This document shows, one piece after another, positions 27,427-36,960 of a stretch of 64,000 nt of DNA. This DNA comes from an endosymbiont of Lamellibrachia barhami (lineage in GTDB: Bacteria > Pseudomonadota > Gammaproteobacteria > Chromatiales > Chromatiaceae): positions 857,586-921,585 of the forward strand of contig NZ_JAAVSH020000001.1 of NCBI RefSeq assembly GCF_011947365.2, read 5' to 3'. How positions within the stretch are numbered: the stretch's first letter is position 1; each line of letters opens with the position of its first letter. The notes beneath the pieces were generated by a model. It saw nothing but the letters and a program-made list of their open reading frames with translations, searched no databases and had not been told where the DNA came from. The position numbers were made by a program, and so were the translations under genes.

Positions 27427-29297
27427 TAATTCACCGCATCCTTGCCAAAAATGTCCTGAAATATTCCAGCCTCAAGCTCGAGAATCTGCCGGAAAATGGC
27501 CTGATCGGTATTACCGGCCCCAACGAATCGGGTAAGAGCACCATCGGTGAAACCGTCTGTTTTGCGCTCTTCGGACGCAGTTTTTCCCTCGGCGACGATG
27601 ACCTCAAAAAGATTATTCTGTGGGGAGAGACACACTGTTCCGTGGAACTGGATTTTACCGCCAGCGACCGCAAGCGATATCACCTGGAGCGTTTTCTCGA
27701 TGATGCGGGAAACCACAGCGCCATGCTCTCAACCCTGGAGGGCATTACCGGAGATGAGCCATTGGCTCGTGGCGTGGATGCGGTTGCAGACAAGCTCTAC
27801 GAATTGATTGGCTACGAGTTCGATGAATTTATCGAATCCTTCTATCTGGCACAGCGTGAAATCACTACGCCGCACCCCCACAGCTACGTGGTCAAAACCA
27901 TGGCGGGGGTGGTGACGCTCGAATATTGCGCAGCAGCCAATCAGGAGGATATCGTCGAAGCTGAAGGTGTCATTAAGGAGACGGATCGGGAAATCTCTGA
28001 TTTGAATGAACAGATCGATGAGATCGGCATCGATCCCGGATATCTTCACCTGCTCGAGGATGAGCGAGCCCAGCTCAACAGGCAGATTGGTGACCATAAT
28101 CACCAGGTTGAAACGCTCGACGATGCGTCCACCGCTTATCAGGACGCACTGTCAGTGCGCAAGGCAGCCCTCGGCGGCCGACGGCGCGCCGCCTTTTTGC
28201 GTTTCATCATGTTGCTCCTGACACTGGCTACGGCTGGACTCTGGGGCCTGCTGCTGAGGATGCCTGAACATGAATTTGCGACTAAGGCCTCCGACTGGCT
28301 GGCCGGGCATGTGCCGCAGTGGCAGGTGGAGATGCTGCCTATCGCAGCAGCGGTCTTTGCTGCGCTCTTCATCTTTTTCTGGATCCGTCGTGGCGTGTTC
28401 AATCGTCGTGCTGCCAATCTTGAAACGGTAGCGCAGACATTGGTGGCTGAGCTGGATGGTCTTGAAAATCCTGTCGAAGCCATACAGGAATCAGACACTC
28501 CGGAAGCTGCTGATGAAACCGAAGTGGAAACCGCTGGTGACACGGATGATGAGCCTCAATCAATCGTAACTGTGGTAGCGGATAAGGCGGCAAGAGAAAG
28601 CCTGTCCCAGCGTGTGGCAGGGTTTATGGCGGATGCCCCTGAAGTTCGGGATGGGGTCGGCAACGAGCAAAACCTGCTGCGCTATGTCATCAATAAGGCT
28701 CAGGAACGGGTTGGGGAGCTGGATGAAACGATTCGCCATGAGCAGGCCAGGATTGACAAGGCGGACGGCCTGATCACCATCCGCGACAGCCTGAAAAACA
28801 AGGCGGCTGAACAGGCGCAGCAGATTGCAACCTGCGAACTTGCAGGTGAGCTGATTCAGGGCGCCATCCGTGAGGTCTCCAACAAATTCAATGTTAAGCT
28901 TAAATCTCTGGTAAGCAAGATGCTCCCGCTGTTTACCGAGCGCCGATATGAACATTTGCAGATTGCAGATGATCTCACTGTGCGGGCTTTTTCCAGTGAA
29001 AAACGTGATTTCATGGATCTGGACGAGATCTCCAGCGGTACCCAACGGCAGATCATGCTGGCGGTGCGGCTGGCGCTCTCCCAGGAGCTGATCAAGCGCA
29101 CTGTTGATGCCGAGCAGTTTCTCTTCCTCGATGAACCCTTCGCCTTTTTTGACCAAAGACGTACTCGCAGTTCACTCACGGTATTGCCGACGCTGAGTGA
29201 AGAGCTGACGCAAATCTGGATCATCGGCCAAGAGTTTCCGGATGATGTTCATTTCGATCTGCATATCGAATGTGACAGGGATATGAACAGCATTTAA
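27423..29297 (+). CDS. Rad50/SbcC/YhaN-like AAA ATPase with central transmembrane hairpin
   Basis: A 624-residue SMC-like ATPase. N-terminal Walker A is GPNESGKST (residues 32-40). A first coiled coil (about 165-240) leads into two hydrophobic helices (about 250-275, RFIMLLLTLATAGLWGLLL, and about 300-318, MLPIAAAVFAALFIFFWI), then an acidic linker, a second coiled coil (about 385-490), the signature SSGTQRQIML and Walker B FLFLDEPFAFFD. The place of the Rad50 zinc hook is taken by a membrane hairpin, as in YhaN-type proteins. No SbcD/YhaO nuclease gene is nearby. Start ATG 27423 (ATGA overlap, GAGGG 6 bases upstream) is preferred over 27417. Confidence 0.8.
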   Translation: MIIHRILAKNVLKYSSLKLENLPENGLIGITGPNESGKSTIGETVCFALFGRSFSLGDDDLKKIILWGETHCSVELDFTASDRKRYHLERFLDDAGNHSAMLSTLEGITGDEPLARGVDAVADKLYELIGYEFDEFIESFYLAQREITTPHPHSYVVKTMAGVVTLEYCAAANQEDIVEAEGVIKETDREISDLNEQIDEIGIDPGYLHLLEDERAQLNRQIGDHNHQVETLDDASTAYQDALSVRKAALGGRRRAAFLRFIMLLLTLATAGLWGLLLRMPEHEFATKASDWLAGHVPQWQVEMLPIAAAVFAALFIFFWIRRGVFNRRAANLETVAQTLVAELDGLENPVEAIQESDTPEAADETEVETAGDTDDEPQSIVTVVADKAARESLSQRVAGFMADAPEVRDGVGNEQNLLRYVINKAQERVGELDETIRHEQARIDKADGLITIRDSLKNKAAEQAQQIATCELAGELIQGAIREVSNKFNVKLKSLVSKMLPLFTERRYEHLQIADDLTVRAFSSEKRDFMDLDEISSGTQRQIMLAVRLALSQELIKRTVDAEQFLFLDEPFAFFDQRRTRSSLTVLPTLSEELTQIWIIGQEFPDDVHFDLHIECDRDMNSI

Positions 29298-29347
29298 CCG
29301 CTATCCTGAAACGCAGAGATCGCAGTAACTATTCAGTGTAATTCAAC

Positions 29348-29446
29348 GTAGGGTTAGTCGCGCAACAGTACAAGGCTGAAATAGAGCAGAGCAACCTGCG
29401 CGCGACGTAACCCGACAAACCGCTGTTGGGTTACGATGCGCATCTG
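29348..29446. repeat. REP-like palindromic region (GGGTTA type)
   Basis: The 244-base spacer behind the ATPase gene contains GTAGGGTTAGTCGCGC and, about 45 bases on, GCGCGACGTAACCCGAC in inverted orientation, followed by another GTTGGGTTACGATGCGC unit. These are arms of the GGGTTA-type intergenic palindrome common in proteobacteria. Confidence 0.5.
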
Positions 29447-29541
29447 TCGCGATTGATGCGGTTCGTTTTACTCACCACATCCTACATTTCCTTTCCCGGT
29501 CTCCGGACGAAGAGAGTAGGTAATCGAAGGAGCACCAGATT

Positions 29542-30045
29542 ATGCGCCGTCTCTTTTTTCTGATGCCGGATGTGGAGTCCTGTCAATCTGTGGTCGCCGA
29601 GCTGGAAGAGAGAGGCATCCCCGAGCGACACCTGCATGCCGTGGCAGGCATAGAGCAGAGGCTGGATGGTCTGCCAGAGGCCGGTATTCTGCAAAAGACT
29701 GAGTTGGCCCACGGTCTGGAGTGGGGTGCGGGGCTGGGCGGAGTTGCCGGAGGATTAGGGGGATTGCTGGCAATGGCGTTCCCCCCTGCAGGCATCATAC
29801 TGGGCGGTGGGGCGCTATTGACCGCTGCCGTTGCCGGCGCGAGTTTTGGCGCGGTGGTCTCTGCGCTGCTCTCCAGTCACGAACACAACCACGATCTCGA
29901 TGCTTTTCAGCGTGCCATAGAAGCGGGGGAAGTGCTCTTGATGGTGGATATACCCAGAGATGATGTGGCCAAGACTCAGAAGATGATCCTCAGTCACCAT
30001 CCAGAGGCGCATATCGGTGTGGCAAAACTGCCGCAAGAGAATTGA
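29542..30045 (+). CDS. DUF1269/YflT-like membrane protein with glycine-rich hairpin
   Basis: A 167-residue protein. An N-terminal ferredoxin-like half (RRLFFLMPDVESCQSVVAEL) is followed by a Gly/Ala-rich double membrane-inserting segment (about residues 60-112, GAGLGGVAGGLGGLLAM and LLTAAVAGASFGAVVSALL), a His-rich turn (SSHEHNHD) and a C-terminal alpha-beta part (VLLMVDIPRDDVAKTQKMI). This layout fits the DUF1269 / general-stress YflT-like group. Function is unknown. Its TGA overlaps the TTG start of hrpB. Confidence 0.7.
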   Translation: MRRLFFLMPDVESCQSVVAELEERGIPERHLHAVAGIEQRLDGLPEAGILQKTELAHGLEWGAGLGGVAGGLGGLLAMAFPPAGIILGGGALLTAAVAGASFGAVVSALLSSHEHNHDLDAFQRAIEAGEVLLMVDIPRDDVAKTQKMILSHHPEAHIGVAKLPQEN

Positions 30046-32567
30046 ATGATCTGCCGGTTACCGCCGTACTGCCCACACTGCGGCGAATTCTGAGCAGCCG
30101 TCAAAGCGCCGTTCTGACATCACCGACGGGATCCGGCAAAACCACGCTGGTTCCGCTCGAACTCCTCCATGAATCCTGGTTAAAGGGGCGCAAAATCCTT
30201 TTGCTTGAACCGCGGCGCCTGGCCGCCCGGGCTGCTGCGGCGCGCATGGCGGAACTGTTGGGCGAACGGGTGGGTGAGCAGGTCGGTTACCGTATCCGCC
30301 TCGATAACAAGGTTTCCCGGCGGACCCGTATCGAGGTCTTGACTGAGGGTATCCTCAGCCGGCGATTGCAGCATGATCCCGAACTGCAGGGGGTCGGGCT
30401 GGTGATCTTTGATGAGTTCCACGAACGCAGTCTGCATGCGGATCTTGCGCTTGCGTTTTGTCTCGACGTAATGGCAGGACTGAGGGAGGACCTGCGCATC
30501 CTGGTGATGTCGGCAACCTTGGATACCGGCGCTGTGTCGGATCTGCTGGAGGGGGCGCCGGTGGTGGAGGGCAAAGGACGCAGCTATCCAGTCGAACTCC
30601 ACTACCTTGGTGACCCGCCTGCAATGAGACGTCTGCCCGACTCGGTGACAGCCGCCGTGCTTCAGGTCCTGCAGCAACAGCAGGGAGATCTGCTGGTGTT
30701 CCTGCCGGGCGTTGGAGAGATAAAGCAGACGGTGGAGCGCCTGGGTCGTCTTCTCACCAGCGCTGAATCCCCATTGATTTGTCCGCTCTATGGTGACCTT
30801 GGGCGGGAGGCACAGGATCGTGCCATTCGCCCTGACCCCGGTGGGCGACGCAGGATTGTGCTTGCCACATCCATCGCTGAGACCAGCCTTACCATCGAGG
30901 GAGTGACCTGTGTCGTGGACAGTGGTTGGTCTCGAATGCCCCGTTTTCTGCCCGGTATTGGTTTGACGCGTCTGGAGACTGTTCCGGTTTCACGTGCGGC
31001 GGCCGATCAGCGTGCCGGCAGGGCAGGGCGGCTCGGTCCCGGACACTGTTACCGTCTCTGGAGCGAACAGCGGCAGGATCGACTTCCAGCCCAGCATCCG
31101 CCTGAAATCCAGGAGGCTGATCTGGCGCCTCTGGCATTGGATCTGGCCCAGTGGGGGGTTTGCGATCCAGCTCAACTGCGGTGGCTGGATACTCCTCCTG
31201 CCGGAGCATTCTCCCAGGCCCGTGAATTGCTGGAATCCATTGATGCCCTGGACCGGCAAGGTCGGATAACAAAGACCGGTCAACAGATCGCAAGACTACC
31301 CCTGCATCCCAGGCTTGGACATATGCTGTTGGTGGGGATGGAACACGGTGAGAGTGCGATGGCTGCAGATATTGCTGCGCTGCTGAGTGAACAGGATATA
31401 TTCAGGCGCGGTTCCAGGGAGACCTGGAGTGTTGATGTGGAACGCCGCCTGACTGCATTGAATCACTGGCGCGAGCAGAGTGGCCGGCAGTCGTCCGAAC
31501 AGAATCTGGACAGAGCGGGGTGTCGCCGGGTGGACAAAGTGAGTCGTCAGTGGCGGCAGTTGTCAAAAAAAGAGGAGATGAGCGCCGCTGGCAAGGTTTT
31601 CTCTCCGGGTGGTCTGCTGGCGATGGCCTACCCGGACAGGATTGCCAAACAGCGTAGTCACGGCAGTTATCTGTTGGCTTCCGGCAGAGGGGCGCTACTG
31701 GCTGAGAATGATGTACTGGCAGGAGAACGATATATAGTCGTTGCGAAAATGGATGCAGGACGTACCGAGGGACGTATACAGCTTGCAGCAGCCTTGAATA
31801 AGGATGAAATCAGGGCGTTGCCGGGTCTGCGGGTGCAGCGGGTTGCGCGGATCGAATGGGATTCTGCAAGGCGCAGGGTGGTGGCCAGGGATGAAGAGCG
31901 GCTGGGCGCGCTGCTGCTGGCCAGTTTTCCTTTGGAAACGCCAGATCCGGAAACGCTTAAGCAGACCATGCTGCAGGGTATCGAACAGATGGGAATAGAA
32001 TCGCTGCCCTGGACGGATAAGCTGCGGCAGTGGCAGACACGTGTGGTCTGTATGCGGGCATGGATGCCTGAAAGCAACTGGCCGGACCTGTCGGATCGTT
32101 GGCTCTCTGAGAGTCTGGGTGAGTGGCTTGAGCCTTGGCTCGATGGTGTCACCAGGCGGGAGCACCTGCAGCGATTGAATCTGGCGGATATTCTTCAGAA
32201 TTTGCTCTCCTGGGAGCAGCGGAAAGTGCTTGATGAAACAGTGCCCACTCACCTGACGGTACCCAGTGGCTCCCGTAAGGTGCTGACATACGAAGTGGGA
32301 AAAGCGCCTGTACTGGCGGTGCGGCTGCAGGAGATGTTCGGGCTGGCAGATACCCCAAGGATCTGCCACAACCGGATTCAGATCATGCTGCATCTACTCT
32401 CCCCCGCCCAGCGACCGATTCAGGTCACCCAGGACCTGCGTGGTTTCTGGGATCGCACCTACAGCGAAGTCAAAAAGGAACTCAAAGGGCGGTATCCAAA
32501 ACACCACTGGCCGGATGATCCCTGGCAGGCTCAGGCGACTGCCCGGGCCAAACCACGCAGCAGATGA
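30042..32567 (+). CDS. hrpB: ATP-dependent helicase HrpB
   Basis: An 841-residue DExH-box helicase of the HrpB type. Motifs in order are Walker A TSPTGSGKTT (about residues 26-35), motif Ia LEPRRLAARAAA, Walker B DEFHERSL, SAT (VMSATLD), and motif VI QRAGRAGR, then the HrpB-specific C-terminal region (RVARIEWDS, SKEEMSAAGKVF-like and HHWPDDPW end). The start is TTG 30042, overlapping the upstream stop (TTGA); an ATG at 30046 is out of frame. In E. coli HrpB is non-essential with an uncertain role. It converges with mobA 4 bases later. Confidence 0.92.
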   Translation: MNDLPVTAVLPTLRRILSSRQSAVLTSPTGSGKTTLVPLELLHESWLKGRKILLLEPRRLAARAAAARMAELLGERVGEQVGYRIRLDNKVSRRTRIEVLTEGILSRRLQHDPELQGVGLVIFDEFHERSLHADLALAFCLDVMAGLREDLRILVMSATLDTGAVSDLLEGAPVVEGKGRSYPVELHYLGDPPAMRRLPDSVTAAVLQVLQQQQGDLLVFLPGVGEIKQTVERLGRLLTSAESPLICPLYGDLGREAQDRAIRPDPGGRRRIVLATSIAETSLTIEGVTCVVDSGWSRMPRFLPGIGLTRLETVPVSRAAADQRAGRAGRLGPGHCYRLWSEQRQDRLPAQHPPEIQEADLAPLALDLAQWGVCDPAQLRWLDTPPAGAFSQARELLESIDALDRQGRITKTGQQIARLPLHPRLGHMLLVGMEHGESAMAADIAALLSEQDIFRRGSRETWSVDVERRLTALNHWREQSGRQSSEQNLDRAGCRRVDKVSRQWRQLSKKEEMSAAGKVFSPGGLLAMAYPDRIAKQRSHGSYLLASGRGALLAENDVLAGERYIVVAKMDAGRTEGRIQLAAALNKDEIRALPGLRVQRVARIEWDSARRRVVARDEERLGALLLASFPLETPDPETLKQTMLQGIEQMGIESLPWTDKLRQWQTRVVCMRAWMPESNWPDLSDRWLSESLGEWLEPWLDGVTRREHLQRLNLADILQNLLSWEQRKVLDETVPTHLTVPSGSRKVLTYEVGKAPVLAVRLQEMFGLADTPRICHNRIQIMLHLLSPAQRPIQVTQDLRGFWDRTYSEVKKELKGRYPKHHWPDDPWQAQATARAKPRSR

Positions 32568-32571
32568 GTTG

Positions 32572-33180
32572 TTATTTTCTTGCCTGATCCTGCATCAGCT
32601 TTTCGATGCGCTCCAACTCACCGGGCGTGTTTATGTTGGTGAACAGTTCGGGATCAGAAGAGAAATCGGCGAGTGCCAGCCGCTGTTGTTTGAACCAGCG
32701 ATGGACAGCTCGCCCGCCGGCATCAATGTAGGCGGTAAGTTCAGTTGTCAATTCCCGCCTGATCAGTGAAAACACGGGATGCATTCTTTCTCCATCATGA
32801 ACACAGCAGACATCGGCATTCTCATTTGCCAATGTCGTGAAAAGTCGTTCCAGTAGATTTGTGGGCACCCAGGGGCTGTCGCAGGGGACCGTGAGCAGCA
32901 GATCGGCTGTAGTATGTTGCAGTGCGGACAGCATGCCTGCCAGAGGGCCGGGAAAACCATCGATCGGATCTGGAATTACCGCAAACCCAAAATTGCCGTA
33001 TCGGTCGAAATTCCGGTTGGCGCTGATGAGTAGATGGTCTGTCTGAGGTTTTACCGCCTCGATCACATACTCGATCAGAAGTCGTCCATTGAGAGGGGTG
33101 AGGCCTTTATCTTCCCCCCCCATCCGGCTTGCCTGTCCCCCGGCAAGAATGACGCCGGCAATGGAAACGTTATCTATCAT
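32572..33180 (-). CDS. mobA: Molybdenum cofactor guanylyltransferase
   Basis: A 202-residue MobA, which attaches GMP to molybdopterin to form the bis-MGD cofactor. The nucleotide-binding start SIAGVILAGGQASRMGGEDKGL is diagnostic, and VPCDSPWVP holds the metal-binding Asp. Its presence implies bis-MGD enzymes elsewhere in the genome. It stands alone on the minus strand between hrpB and the rpf locus, sharing a 334-base upstream spacer with the divergent rpfF. Confidence 0.93.
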   Translation of the reverse strand: MIDNVSIAGVILAGGQASRMGGEDKGLTPLNGRLLIEYVIEAVKPQTDHLLISANRNFDRYGNFGFAVIPDPIDGFPGPLAGMLSALQHTTADLLLTVPCDSPWVPTNLLERLFTTLANENADVCCVHDGERMHPVFSLIRRELTTELTAYIDAGGRAVHRWFKQQRLALADFSSDPELFTNINTPGELERIEKLMQDQARK

Positions 33181-33514
33181 GTTTGTGGGCTGGCTTTATG
33201 GTGGGCAAGTGAGTAAAAAGAAGCAGATTCGGGTAAAATGTACACGGTGGAAATGCGTGTTGGTTCAATATTACTCAAATTTTAACATCAAATAGTGATA
33301 TCCAGGATGGATAATTCACTTTCCATTATTATTAATCTGCACCTTATTCCCACAAGATGATAGGGTTTCTAGGGTCAGTAAACATGAAAGCAGTGCTGGG
33401 CAGTAGTGTTGATGTTATGTGATCTGTGATTTTTCAGCATTCCGAGAGGGATTTCAATTTGGGCGGCGACTTGGAACAATTACTCTACACCATAATATTA
33501 TTAGGGGATGAACG
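33181..33514. other. Intergenic spacer between mobA and rpfF
   Basis: AT-rich 334-base spacer serving two divergent genes. AGGGGA at 33503-33508 is the rpfF ribosome-binding site, 6 bases before ATG 33515. A weak TTGGAA/AATATT promoter-like pair is seen just upstream but would leave almost no leader. No convincing gene or operator was found. Confidence 0.4.
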
Positions 33515-34414
33515 ATGATGAATAAACTGCAATCTCAACTCCGTCTTAACAACTCATATGATCATGTTGAAGTTAAATATGAACCTGAGTACAGCGCGGT
33601 TTGGGCGAAGTTACAATATCCAGGACGCCCCTGCATGAGTAAGGGATTACTGGATGATGTTGCCAAGGTACAGCAGCTGATTCGTGAATATGCCAGCTAC
33701 GGACATAATACCGGTGACGAAAATCGTTTACGGTATCAGGTATTGAGTTCGGCGACCCCGGGAGTTTTCAATCTGGGGGGTGACTTGGCTTATTTTATCG
33801 ACCTGATTGAGCACCAAGACCGTGAATCCCTGATGGCATATGCAAAATCCTGTATCGATATTCTCTATCCTTCATCGATCGGTTATGGCCTGCCATTTAC
33901 GACAATTTCCCTGGTGCAGGGAGAGGCGCTGGGAGGTGGCTTTGAGGCTGCGCTTTCCACCAACGTATTGATTGCCGAGGAGAGCGCAACTTTTGGTTTT
34001 CCGGAGACAGTTTTCGGTCTCTTTCCGGGGATGGGCGCCTTCAGTTTTCTCGCCAGGCGCATGGCGCCTGCAATGGCAAAACGTGTGATTGCTTCCGGCA
34101 AAGTCTACACGGCGCGGGAACTGTATGAGCTGGGGCTTGTTGATGTGGTTGCTCCAGATGGCAAGGGTGAGGAGGCGGTCAACAACTATATAAAGTACCA
34201 GCAGAATCGTTCAGCCGGATTTGTCTGTCTAGATAAGATCATGGACCAGTTTAATCCGGTTACCTATGAAGAGTTGATGAAAATCACCACGATGTGGGTC
34301 GACGCAGCGATGGGGCTGAGTAAGAAAAACCTGCGACTCATGGACTATCTGTTACGTGCCCAAGAACGGCGTTGGGGAGTAAAAGAAGATTTGATGTGTC
34401 AGGCTGTGGGCTGA
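33515..34414 (+). CDS. rpfF: RpfF-type DSF synthase (crotonase fold)
   Basis: A 299-residue enoyl-CoA hydratase-like enzyme of the RpfF group, which dehydrates 3-hydroxyacyl-ACP to the cis-2 acyl chain and releases it as diffusible signal factor (DSF). Both catalytic glutamates of characterised RpfF are present: Glu144 in GGGFEAALS and Glu164 in FGFPETVF, with the FGLFPGMGAFSF stretch and the C-terminal WVDAAMGLSKKNLRLMDYLLRAQERR block also RpfF-like. It faces rpfC, with which it overlaps by 16 bases tail to tail. The cytoplasmic product is expected to be a cis-2-unsaturated fatty acid; chain type is unknown. Confidence 0.92.
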   Translation: MMNKLQSQLRLNNSYDHVEVKYEPEYSAVWAKLQYPGRPCMSKGLLDDVAKVQQLIREYASYGHNTGDENRLRYQVLSSATPGVFNLGGDLAYFIDLIEHQDRESLMAYAKSCIDILYPSSIGYGLPFTTISLVQGEALGGGFEAALSTNVLIAEESATFGFPETVFGLFPGMGAFSFLARRMAPAMAKRVIASGKVYTARELYELGLVDVVAPDGKGEEAVNNYIKYQQNRSAGFVCLDKIMDQFNPVTYEELMKITTMWVDAAMGLSKKNLRLMDYLLRAQERRWGVKEDLMCQAVG

Positions 34415-36960
34415 GAACGTTTATCTCCAGTTACCGAGCGTGTTAACAGTTCCTGTTGCAGGATTGATTCTGCGCGGCTGAATGCCTCTTCAATGGACGT
34501 CAGCGTATGCGCTCCCCTGTTGTTGAGCGCCAAGTCGTCCACTTGATTGGCATCAGTTGAAGCACTGGTGAGTTCCTGCAGACCAAGATAGGCAGCGGTT
34601 CCCTTCATGGCGTGGGCCGAGTCTTTGAAATCGGCGGGGTTGTTGGCAGAGAGTGCTGTGCTCATTGCACTGATCAGCTGCCGACCGTCGCGCAGAAAAT
34701 TGTCTACCAAGCGTTCGAGGAAGTCGTTGTCCTGACCCAGGTTGATGACCTCATCAAGCACCCTGCGATCTATGACGGCAGGAACGGCATCCGCAGATTG
34801 GGACTGTGCTATCGAACTCAATTTAATGGAAGCTGTTTTTTCTGACCCTGTATGAGTGGCTTGAGCAATGGTGTCCAGGAGTTTCGCTGAAGAAACGGGT
34901 TTTGTCAGGAAAAATTGAATACCGGCATCTTCACACTCCTGCCTGGCTTCCAGTGTGGCGTTGGCGGTTAACATGACAAATGGGACGTTTGCATCCACTC
35001 CATTGGCGAACCTGTACATCTTGAAAGCATCGAGTCCACCGAGAACCGGCATCTGCATATCGACAATGGCAAGATCGAATGGTGCGCTCTCCAAGGCATC
35101 GAGTACCTCCTGACCGTTTTCGACAAGTTTGAATTGGTGTCCTGCAAGCTCGAGCATTCTTCCCACCACCATTCGATTTGTCGAGTTGTCCTCGCCGACA
35201 AGAATGCGCTGCTTTTTTGAGTTGCCCAAGCTGTTTGCAGCTTTCGCCTTCAAGTCTACGATATGCCCTTGTTCAGCCCGGTTAGCATGGGCGGCATGTA
35301 GTGCGTTGAAGAGCATGGATTTGTCAACGGGAGAGGGGATGGTTGATATAAGTCTGGTAACCTCGCCCATTGGGAGCGTTGGCACGCCATCGGGCAGTAC
35401 AATCAAAATGTCGAAACTGTCCAGTGCAAGTTCGTCACGGAAGGATTCAAGCAGTTCCTGCATCTGCTCATCCACAGGGACTTGATCGATAATTAAAAGT
35501 TGATAGGGTGCCTGCTGATGGTTTTCTCCAAGTATGAGCCGAAACATCTCCCGTGAACTCTGGACATCCTGAAAAGAGACTCCCCACTCTCGAAGGTAAT
35601 TTCCGGTTATGGTCTTTACGCCGGTCTTTTCACAGAGTCGGATTACCCGGCAGTTTTCCAATTGCGTGTCTATGCCGGCTTTGGCAGGGGTTGAACTGGA
35701 TTTGAATTCGATATCGAGCCAGAATGTCGTGCCGACGTCAGGTGTGCTTTCCAACCCAATCCGTCCGCCCATCAACTCGACCAGTTGCTTGGCGATGGCG
35801 GTTCCGAGGCCACTACCACCAAAACGTCGGGTGGTGCTTTCATCAGCTTGGTTGAACTTATCGAAGATGGTCGCCTGCTTCTCTTGCGGAATACCAATTC
35901 CACTGTCTATGACCTCGAAATGGATCAAAGCCTGTTCTTCAATGAGATGAGTTAATTGGCAGCGTATCTCTACGGTTCCCGTAGGTGTGAATTTGATTGC
36001 ATTGCCGATCAGATTGATCAAAATCTGGCGCAGATGTAAAGGGTCGCCTATGAGTAGGTGAGGAATTTCAAGGCTGATATTGTTGATCAAACGTATATTT
36101 CTCTGTTGCGCCTGCGGAGATAGCATGCGCACGGTGTGAGTAATCAGCTCATGCAGATCAAATTGTGTCTGTTCGAGGATGAGTTTTCCTGCTTCAATCT
36201 TGGAAAAGTCAAGTATGTCCTCAATGAGCATGAAAAGTATTTGGCCTGAATTGGCGATGGCATCGGCATACTCACGCTCTTCTGCGGGAAGATCGGAGCA
36301 CTTCAGTAGCTCACTGATACCAATGATTCCGTTTAGAGGGGTTCTGATTTCATGGCTCATGCGGGCGAGAAAATCACTTTTTGCCCTGTTGGCGTCCTCA
36401 GCGCGTTTACGTTCTTTATGAATGCGTCTGATGAGTACTGCGGCATATCCCGGCAATACCAGAAAAGACACAAGCAGGCCCAACCCCAGGCTTATATGGG
36501 AGTGCCAGAATTCATTGGTGGCAATGACGATACTGAAACCAACGACGGAAAGGACTGTGGAAAAATGGAGATACCTCTCTCCGTAGCGAAACCCGTTGCC
36601 GAACGTCACCCATAGATAAAGCCAGACCCAAGGTGCAAGGAGGTCGCCGGTAAAACTTGATACGATGCTGAAACCAGCAATATCCGACACGATGCTGATG
36701 ATGCGGCGTGGATGGGATATTCCCCTCCAAATCAACGTGGTAATGAAAATTCCAATGGAAAAAAAGAGAAAACTGGATATCAGGATCGTGGTCAGTGTTC
36801 GGGGGTGCTGCAGGGGCAGATTGGTCGGCCCTGAAAATATCAGATAGACAAGCACGGCGGATGACAGGAGGATGCGGACAAGCGCCTGCTCCTGCTCAGA
36901 GTTTTCTCTGCTTACAAATATGCGTTTTAGAAATTGATAAATGCCTTTAATAGACTGCAT
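34399..36960 (-). CDS. rpfC: RpfC-type hybrid sensor histidine kinase (DSF receptor)
   Basis: An 853-residue hybrid kinase in RpfC layout. The five-helix membrane input domain (about residues 25-180) includes the family stretch FGNGFRYG. It is followed by HisKA (MSHEIRTPLN, His203), HATPase (IGNAIKFTP, IDSGIGIP, GGSGLGTAIA), a degenerate receiver-like domain (about 435-560), a canonical receiver (about 585-705, phosphoacceptor Asp634 in AIVDMQMP) and an HPt domain (His783 in SAHAMKGTAAYLG). It would sense DSF and phosphorylate RpfG. It converges with and overlaps rpfF, and a kinase-less paralogue is encoded at 39863-41821. Confidence 0.93.
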   Translation of the reverse strand: MQSIKGIYQFLKRIFVSRENSEQEQALVRILLSSAVLVYLIFSGPTNLPLQHPRTLTTILISSFLFFSIGIFITTLIWRGISHPRRIISIVSDIAGFSIVSSFTGDLLAPWVWLYLWVTFGNGFRYGERYLHFSTVLSVVGFSIVIATNEFWHSHISLGLGLLVSFLVLPGYAAVLIRRIHKERKRAEDANRAKSDFLARMSHEIRTPLNGIIGISELLKCSDLPAEEREYADAIANSGQILFMLIEDILDFSKIEAGKLILEQTQFDLHELITHTVRMLSPQAQQRNIRLINNISLEIPHLLIGDPLHLRQILINLIGNAIKFTPTGTVEIRCQLTHLIEEQALIHFEVIDSGIGIPQEKQATIFDKFNQADESTTRRFGGSGLGTAIAKQLVELMGGRIGLESTPDVGTTFWLDIEFKSSSTPAKAGIDTQLENCRVIRLCEKTGVKTITGNYLREWGVSFQDVQSSREMFRLILGENHQQAPYQLLIIDQVPVDEQMQELLESFRDELALDSFDILIVLPDGVPTLPMGEVTRLISTIPSPVDKSMLFNALHAAHANRAEQGHIVDLKAKAANSLGNSKKQRILVGEDNSTNRMVVGRMLELAGHQFKLVENGQEVLDALESAPFDLAIVDMQMPVLGGLDAFKMYRFANGVDANVPFVMLTANATLEARQECEDAGIQFFLTKPVSSAKLLDTIAQATHTGSEKTASIKLSSIAQSQSADAVPAVIDRRVLDEVINLGQDNDFLERLVDNFLRDGRQLISAMSTALSANNPADFKDSAHAMKGTAAYLGLQELTSASTDANQVDDLALNNRGAHTLTSIEEAFSRAESILQQELLTRSVTGDKRSQPTA

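Noticed and set aside
29298..29541. Small gene or RNA between the ATPase and DUF1269-like genes
   Set aside because: The region is explained by GGGTTA-type palindromes; no supported frame or RNA fold was seen.
33181..33514. Sigma-54 or DSF-responsive site upstream of rpfF
   Set aside because: No GG-N10-GC pair at the right spacing and no clear CRP/Clp-like palindrome was found.
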